The notes beneath the pieces are model-generated. The model searched no databases, was not told the origin of the DNA, and was given only the letters and a program-made list of their open reading frames with translations. DNA of 10,812 nucleotides from NCBI GenBank assembly GCA_001766655.1, contig MJCC01000003.1:571824-582635 (forward strand). Direction: 5' to 3'. This document shows positions 6,762 to 10,812 of this stretch, piece by piece. Every line of letters starts with the position of its first letter. Position 1 is the first letter of the stretch. Made by a program: the position numbers and the translations under genes. The DNA comes from Phytomonas francai. Lineage: Eukaryota > Euglenozoa > Kinetoplastea > Trypanosomatida > Trypanosomatidae.

Positions 6762-7956
6762 AAGACCCTAGGCAGAATCCATTGTGTTTTTAGGTTTTGA
6801 AATGCAATTAAGAGTGGGAGCGGTTTGAGGGCCCTCTTTGTCCATGCCCCAAGGATCCGTACTACTTCTTTCGTATAGGTGTAGGGGAAGTGCGCTCTTA
6901 GTCGCAGAGTTTATAATTTCAAATATTTTTTTTTCTTGAGTTTTTGAGAATCCTTAGTTTTTCTGGATGCGGGTTCATGGTTCTGAGGGGCAGCGGTGTA
7001 TGCCTTAGGATCATAGATTAGGTTTTACTCCATCATCTTCATGGAATCTAGGACTTGCTATGTCTTCCCCAATTTTATTTTTACCTATCAAAAAATTAAA
7101 CATTGGTTGAGCACCTTTTTATATACGTCAGCCTACGCCTAAAATGCTTTATTTAATATAATGGACTCCCACTTTGCTTGATCATATAATTACATTATTC
7201 TATTGGAAAAACAAGGTGGCATGAAGGTAATCTTTATCAACCCTATTATCGTGATGTAATTTTTTCACTGCCTTGGGATGGAAGCTGAATCGTGGATTTG
7301 GGAATCACCATACTCAAGTTTTGATTATTTCATTTTTTTTTTGTTTTGGGCTTCTTGATATCATTTTAATGGTTTAAACAATGATTATTGGTAAGTATTC
7401 CTTACACTTTTATCCATATACATTTATTCCTAGAAGGCAGTTTCGATAGGTGACGTGTTTTTATAACTATGACAAACTCATTATAATTTATGCCACTCAT
7501 TTGTCTGCTTTTCCCATGATCTGAATTTGTAATCAAGCTTCCTCTGAACTAAGACTCGTTGATTTTCGTTATTCACATTAATCTTTTTTTTTTTGAAACT
7601 CAGGGTGTTTTATTTCCATTGTCTGTAGATATAAACCATTTCTTTTCAGCATTTTTTTTGCCTATTTGCTTTCTTATTGCAAAATTTATTCGGAATTCCT
7701 ACTATTTTAGAGAATTTTTAACTTGCAAATGCGCCGTAATGAGACTTATTAACTTTGGCAATAACACTTTTTTGTTGTGTTACTTTTTGTTACCTTTTTT
7801 TTTTCTTAGATCATAATCATGATTCACTATGTAATTATTGAATTCTTATCGCATAACATACTTATTTTCATGTCATGATCAGAGGTTACCCCAAACTTGA
7901 TTGTGTGTTTTTGTCAAATATCTGTGACTGTATATGATATCACATCAGGTGTTTCT

Positions 7957-7985
7957 TTATTATTATTATTATTATTATTATTATT
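7957..7985 (+). repeat. (TTA)9 microsatellite
   Basis: Nine perfect TTA units plus two further T. It lies in the T-rich spacer, far from any gene. It is expected to vary in length between strains. Confidence 0.95.
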
Positions 7986-8203
7986 GTATCCTTATTTGAA
8001 AACGCTATTATTAGGGAGACGAAATAGCTAAAAAGTATTGTTAAAGCTTGTTATTTATGGTGTTTTTTCCTACAGCACATACTTTATGTTTTGTAGCTAT
8101 CTGACTGGTACCGTAACGCTACTGAATACTCTATTTGTAAACTTACTATTATCATTTTTAGTTGTAAAAAGTATTATGACTATTCGATTTCCTTCTGAAC
8201 TTT

Positions 8204-8240
8204 AATAAGCTGTCGATCTGGTTTCTCAATACAGCTTATT
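8204..8240. repeat. Perfect 10-base inverted repeat
   Basis: AATAAGCTGT (8204-8213) and ACAGCTTATT (8231-8240) are exact reverse complements around a 17-base loop. This could form an RNA hairpin or a cruciform. It does not look like a Pol II terminator, and no function is known. Confidence 0.6.
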
Positions 8241-8403
8241 CATTTAGGAGTAATACTGTTGCCTATGCGCTCTAGTAATTCCGTTTAGTTTAAATTTATA
8301 AAGATTTAAATGGCTTGTTTATCTAGGCTAACTATACATTTAGTCTAAGATAATTGTTGTGAATTCAAACAGTGTATTTACAAAATTCAAGAAATCATTT
8401 ATA

Positions 8404-8571
8404 ATGGAAGACAGTAAAAATATTTTAAAGATTGTGAAACTCGACCAATTTTGGACAATAGAAAAATTTATAGAGTTTCATCATTTTTTTTTAAAGATTT
8501 CTGGAGCTGTTAATTCTCTGTTGAACTTCTTGCCGGCTCTATTGACTAAAAAAAAGAAAAACATCTACTGA
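8404..8571 (+). CDS. Possible small ORF upstream of ATG3 (55 aa)
   Basis: I do not recognise this product. ATG at 8404 opens 55 codons ending in TGA. The sequence starts MEDSKNILKIVKLDQFW, has a middle segment with HHFFLKISGAVNSLLNFLPALL and ends in a lysine run (KKKKNIY). The interest lies in composition: within a T-rich spacer, this stretch is purine-richer, with codons such as GAA GAC AGT AAA, as coding DNA would be. AG dinucleotides at 8371-8372 and 8391-8392 could serve as splice acceptors. It is short and lacks any family signature, so chance remains the simplest explanation. Confidence 0.22.
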   Translation: MEDSKNILKIVKLDQFWTIEKFIEFHHFFLKISGAVNSLLNFLPALLTKKKKNIY

Positions 8572-8838
8572 TCTATGTATGTATCAAGAGGGGTAATTCT
8601 CCCCGAGAAAGTGGGTAAAGTGTACCAATTATTAGACCCAAATTCCGGATAAAAGAAAACTGCTGCTGGGGTGCAATTCCTTTTTTAATTACCTTTTTTC
8701 GAGTTAAGCTGTTTTCACCTTTAAATCCCTATTGTCATTTATACGAGTGTCTTGATTATTTTGAAATTTTTTTTGGGGGTATGAATTCCTCATTATGCTT
8801 TTTTTTCTATAGAGCAGCACATTTTTCCCAAGTATCTA

Positions 8839-8902
8839 TTTTTTCCCCTTTTCTAAATTTTCAAATTACAAACTTCTATCTCCATTATCATTTCATTACC
8901 AG
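8839..8902 (+). promoter_or_regulatory. Predicted trans-splicing signal of ATG3
   Basis: A pyrimidine tract at 8839-8854 (T-runs around CCCC) is followed by 46 bases lacking AG, then by the first AG at 8901-8902. By the usual rule, the spliced leader would join there and leave a 70-base 5' UTR before the ATG at 8973. Later AGs at 8921-8922 and 8938-8939 are possible alternatives. Prediction only. Confidence 0.6.
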
Positions 8903-8917
8903 AACAAAACCGCATTT

Positions 8918-8938
8918 ATGAGACCTATTATATTTTAA
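8918..8938 (+). promoter_or_regulatory. Upstream mini-ORF in the predicted ATG3 leader
   Basis: ATG AGA CCT ATT ATA TTT TAA, six codons, lies between the predicted acceptor (8902) and the ATG3 start (8973). If the acceptor is correct, ribosomes meet this ATG first, which would lower ATG3 translation or make it conditional. Splicing at 8922 or later would remove it. Confidence 0.4.
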
Positions 8939-8972
8939 GTTGAGTTTTCAATTATTATTATCTGCACGGAAA

Positions 8973-9806
8973 ATGGATTTTCGTCGAAGTTTATATGAGG
9001 GGTACAAATTGCTTCACAACAAAATGTATAAAGCGAAGAGTGTCAGTGACTTTGAAACTACTGGAAAGCTTACCCCAAAAGAATTTGTTGATGCTGGAGA
9101 TGAGCTGACACAAAAGACTCCGGTTTGGCAATGGGTAGGTGGATCAGAAAACGTTCAAGAGTACTTGCCAATAAATAAAAAGTGTTTGGTGTACCATGGT
9201 GCGTCGTGTTTACAACGTGCTCCAAATGGCTTCAATTTCATAGAAAGTTCTGAAGAAATGGGTGAGGATGGCTTTGTGCTAACTAAAACTGCGCTGAGCC
9301 AAACGGTAACTGCTTGCCCTGATGAAAAAGTGATTACATGGGATGATAATGATATCGATTCTGATAGCACCGATGATGACGAGGTAGCTTTACCTTCCGC
9401 ATGCGACAGCAAGCGCCGCGTATATGATGTCTACATTGTCTATGACAAGTATTATGAAACTCCTCGCATCTATTTGGTAGGCTACTCTGGAGATCATATG
9501 ACACCTCTTACAACTAATCAAATGAAAGAGGATGTTTATCACTCCAATTACGGGAAAACTGTGACTATTGATTCACATCCAGTCCTCGGTATACCATGTA
9601 TAAGTATTCATCCTTGCAAACATGCTGAAACAATGTCTCGCCTGATAAAATATATGAAACTGAAGCATGAAGAGCAAAATCAAAACAAAGATAACAAAAA
9701 ACTCTTTCAATTTCCAGTTCATTTGGCACTTTTCCTTTTTCTCAAGCTTATATCCTCAGTTGTTCCTACTATTCAGTATGATATCTCCGTAGGATTTAAT
9801 ATTTAA
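8973..9806 (+). CDS. ATG3: ATG3, E2-like conjugating enzyme for Atg8 lipidation
   Basis: ATG3 receives Atg8 from the E1 Atg7 as a thioester and passes it to phosphatidylethanolamine on the growing autophagosome membrane. The 277-residue product contains the family landmarks in order. The N-terminal helix continues into FETTGKLTPKEFVDAGDEL (about 27-45), which parallels human FKETGVITPEEFVAAGDHL, then TPVWQW (49-54). An acidic flexible segment follows (about 118-137, many Asp). The E2 core begins near 149 with VYDVYIVYDKYYETPRIYL, and SIHPCKHAE holds the catalytic Cys215. The C-terminal FLFLKLISSVVPTIQYD (254-270) matches the conserved FLKF...IPTIEYD end. It is shorter than human (314) and yeast (310) ATG3, mainly in the flexible segment. 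The frame is open upstream to a TTG at 8940, but 8973 is the first ATG and matches the family start. Codons are AT-rich. It stands alone after a long spacer on the + strand. Identity is secure. Confidence 0.96.
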   Translation: MDFRRSLYEGYKLLHNKMYKAKSVSDFETTGKLTPKEFVDAGDELTQKTPVWQWVGGSENVQEYLPINKKCLVYHGASCLQRAPNGFNFIESSEEMGEDGFVLTKTALSQTVTACPDEKVITWDDNDIDSDSTDDDEVALPSACDSKRRVYDVYIVYDKYYETPRIYLVGYSGDHMTPLTTNQMKEDVYHSNYGKTVTIDSHPVLGIPCISIHPCKHAETMSRLIKYMKLKHEEQNQNKDNKKLFQFPVHLALFLFLKLISSVVPTIQYDISVGFNI

Positions 9807-10250
9807 TTTTATCAATGATATTTTAAACAACATATATATATATATATATATATATCGGTAAGAATTGAAAATTTCGAAGAAAATTAAACTTCTTATAATC
9901 TCTATTTAATTATTTTCTTTTTACTTCTCTTAACATTTACTAACAAATATTTACTATCATGTACTAAATGCGATTTAAAATAAAAAGCAAAAAAATTAAT
10001 CCTAAAAAGCATACAAAAAAAATTCTAAAAATAAGCAATTTTTCGTAAGCTTTTTTGAGAAGCATGACCCCCGCCAGACCCCTGAGTGATGCATACGCTT
10101 ATATGGAATTACCATCTGATTTAAACTTAATGAGGAGGATGTGCTTTGTGCATAAACTTCAACTGTTACTCAAATCTCCTGACTGCGTGGTCTTGGCGGG
10201 CATCCATACGCGCTGATTTACTGCGCCTTCCGCACCATTCGTGACGTGCA
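9807..10250. other. Spacer after ATG3 with an abrupt composition change
   Basis: The first 250 bases are very AT-rich and hold the ATG3 3' UTR, the (AT)12 repeat and a pyrimidine tract at about 9908-9934. Near 10055-10065 the sequence becomes much GC-richer and stays so to the right edge. No gene or RNA is recognised on either strand up to 10250. Confidence 0.55.
9832..9855. repeat. (AT)12 microsatellite in the ATG3 3' region
   Basis: Twelve perfect AT units begin 26 bases after the ATG3 stop codon. They probably lie in the 3' UTR and are self-complementary. Confidence 0.95.
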
Positions 10251-10505
10251 TTATTTTACCACGCTGACGGCGCCGCTTCCCTTTATTGTGGCCAGCTGAC
10301 CTGCCGAGAGGCGTGCGCCAGTCCCGCTTTTACGGATTGAGTGTGCGGGATGCGCTGTTGTGGGATGGACCAGGGTGGGGTATTTTTTGATCGACACCCA
10401 TGCCTTTTTATCCGGCTTCGTTTCTCTTCTGCGTCGCACGAATCTGTGTGTAGCTGGGGGACTCGCTCTGTTTCCGCCGCATCGACGCGTCCTGCTTCTG
10501 AGGGT

Positions 10506-10688
10506 TCACTGAATTGTCTGACAAATGATGAGGTGCAGAACCTGCCAGAGCGCAGTGCCACGTAGCTTTTTCCGAGCAATGCGTGCATCACATTCTGTAT
10601 GTATTGGGTGAACAATCTCTGAGTCGGACTCGGCCGACGGAGCGGACCGTTTTCTCTTCCCCTCTCCACTTTTCTTTGTTTTGGCCAT
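10506..10688 (-). CDS. Doubtful small basic protein ORF (60 aa)
   Basis: I do not recognise this product. From an ATG at 10688 the minus strand encodes MAKTKKSGEGKRKRS, a lysine/arginine-rich start like a nuclear localisation signal, then a Ser/Glu/Asp stretch (SAESDSE) and a short hydrophobic end before TGA. Upstream on the minus strand are a CA/CTCACA repeat, then ACCAG and GTAG just before the ATG, which would suit a trans-splice acceptor. Beyond the TGA the same frame is open again to 10251, so a broken longer gene is possible, but the continuation is Arg/Ser/Thr-rich and unconvincing. All minus-strand frames are fairly open here because the region is GC-rich, so chance is plausible. Confidence 0.22.
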   Translation of the reverse strand: MAKTKKSGEGKRKRSAPSAESDSEIVHPIHTECDARIARKKLRGTALWQVLHLIICQTIQ

Positions 10689-10720
10689 TCTACGGGCTTT
10701 GTACGTTATGGAGCACTGGT

Positions 10721-10772
10721 TGTGAGTGAGTGTGAGTGTGAGTGTGAGTGTGAGTGTGTGTGTGTGTGTGTG
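10721..10772 (+). repeat. TGTGAG/TG tandem repeat
   Basis: TGTGAGTGAG is followed by four TGTGAG units (10731-10754) and nine TG units (10755-10772). It lies upstream of the doubtful minus-strand ORF and near the right edge. GT-rich elements have been reported to act as Pol II promoters in African trypanosomes, so a start-site role is conceivable, but a simple microsatellite is the default reading. Confidence 0.9.
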
Positions 10773-10812
10773 GTGCTGGAAGCTCTTTTGGCCTAGAGAA
10801 TTGACTTCTGCG

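Larger units (their letters stand above)
6762..8838. other. T-rich intergenic region upstream of ATG3
   Basis: About 2.1 kb, very T-rich on the + strand: sampled 60-base blocks at 7321 and 7741 hold 35 and 32 T against 12 A. This matches the bias of the HSP83-ABCF spacer and fits transcription on the + strand toward ATG3. No RNA gene is recognised. The Phe-rich ORF at 7559-7816 reflects the T bias. Around 8340-8570 the bias briefly reverses to purine-rich, where one small ORF is listed separately. The leader of ATG3 normally needs under 100 bases, so this length of spacer is large for a trypanosomatid. Confidence 0.6.

Noticed and set aside
7559..7816. A Phe-rich + strand ORF resembling a membrane protein
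   Set aside because: The hydrophobicity comes from long T-runs (TTT codons). There is no ATG at its 5' end and no motif.
3623..8900. Spliced-leader RNA, 5S rRNA, U-snRNA, 7SL or retrotransposon in the gene-free gap
   Set aside because: I looked for the conserved sequences I know (for example the spliced-leader exon) and for reverse-transcriptase-like frames and found none. A covariance search was not possible.
10525..10622. A C-box-like ATGATGA followed 98 bases later by CTGA, as in a C/D snoRNA
   Set aside because: There is no convincing terminal stem, the length is at the upper limit for trypanosomatid C/D snoRNAs, and both motifs are common by chance.
1..10812. Stop-codon reassignment as in Blastocrithidia
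   Set aside because: HSP83, ABCF and ATG3 contain no in-frame stops and end at normal positions with TAA.
1..10812. CRISPR array, prokaryotic operon or telomeric repeat
   Set aside because: There are no spaced direct repeats, no Shine-Dalgarno-linked gene clusters and no TTAGGG array.

Overview
The window is nuclear DNA of a kinetoplastid, most likely a trypanosomatid. Evidence: an HSP83 (HSP90) C-terminus ending in MEQVD, intron-free genes on one strand, pyrimidine tracts followed by AG upstream of the start codons (trans-splicing signals), and a tight tRNA cluster between protein genes. The standard code fits: no in-frame stops occur in the conserved proteins. Species cannot be fixed. Intergenic DNA is strongly AT-rich, while HSP83 has GC-rich third positions, which argues against a uniformly GC-rich genome such as Leishmania.

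Layout. (1) 1-521: 3' end of an HSP83 gene, + strand. (2) 522-923: T-rich intergenic region with trans-splicing signals. (3) 924-2948: complete twin-cassette ABCF ATPase of the ABC50/GCN20 type, + strand. (4) 3154-3622: four tRNA genes, Arg-CCU, Glu-CUC and Arg-UCU on the minus strand and Ala-UGC on the plus strand. (5) 3623-8900: about 5.3 kb with no recognisable gene. Its left part is A-rich on the + strand with a near-ideal G-quadruplex motif on the minus strand. A GC-richer zone at about 5.5-6.9 kb contains G/C homopolymers, an unresolved N and an orphan ORF. The rest is very T-rich. (6) 8973-9806: complete ATG3, the E2-like enzyme of the Atg8 conjugation pathway, + strand, with a likely upstream mini-ORF. 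(7) 9807-10812: an AT-rich spacer that changes abruptly near 10060 to GC-richer DNA holding a doubtful minus-strand ORF, then a TGTGAG/TG repeat at the right edge.

The genes are housekeeping genes: a chaperone, a translation-associated ABC ATPase, an autophagy enzyme and tRNAs. They do not form one pathway. The tRNA cluster probably marks the end of the HSP83-ABCF polycistronic unit. The flip from A-rich to T-rich on the + strand across the G/C-run zone suggests a second unit starting there and reading toward ATG3. This putative transcription-unit boundary is the most interesting part of the window. I found no evidence of a new enzymatic or defence system.
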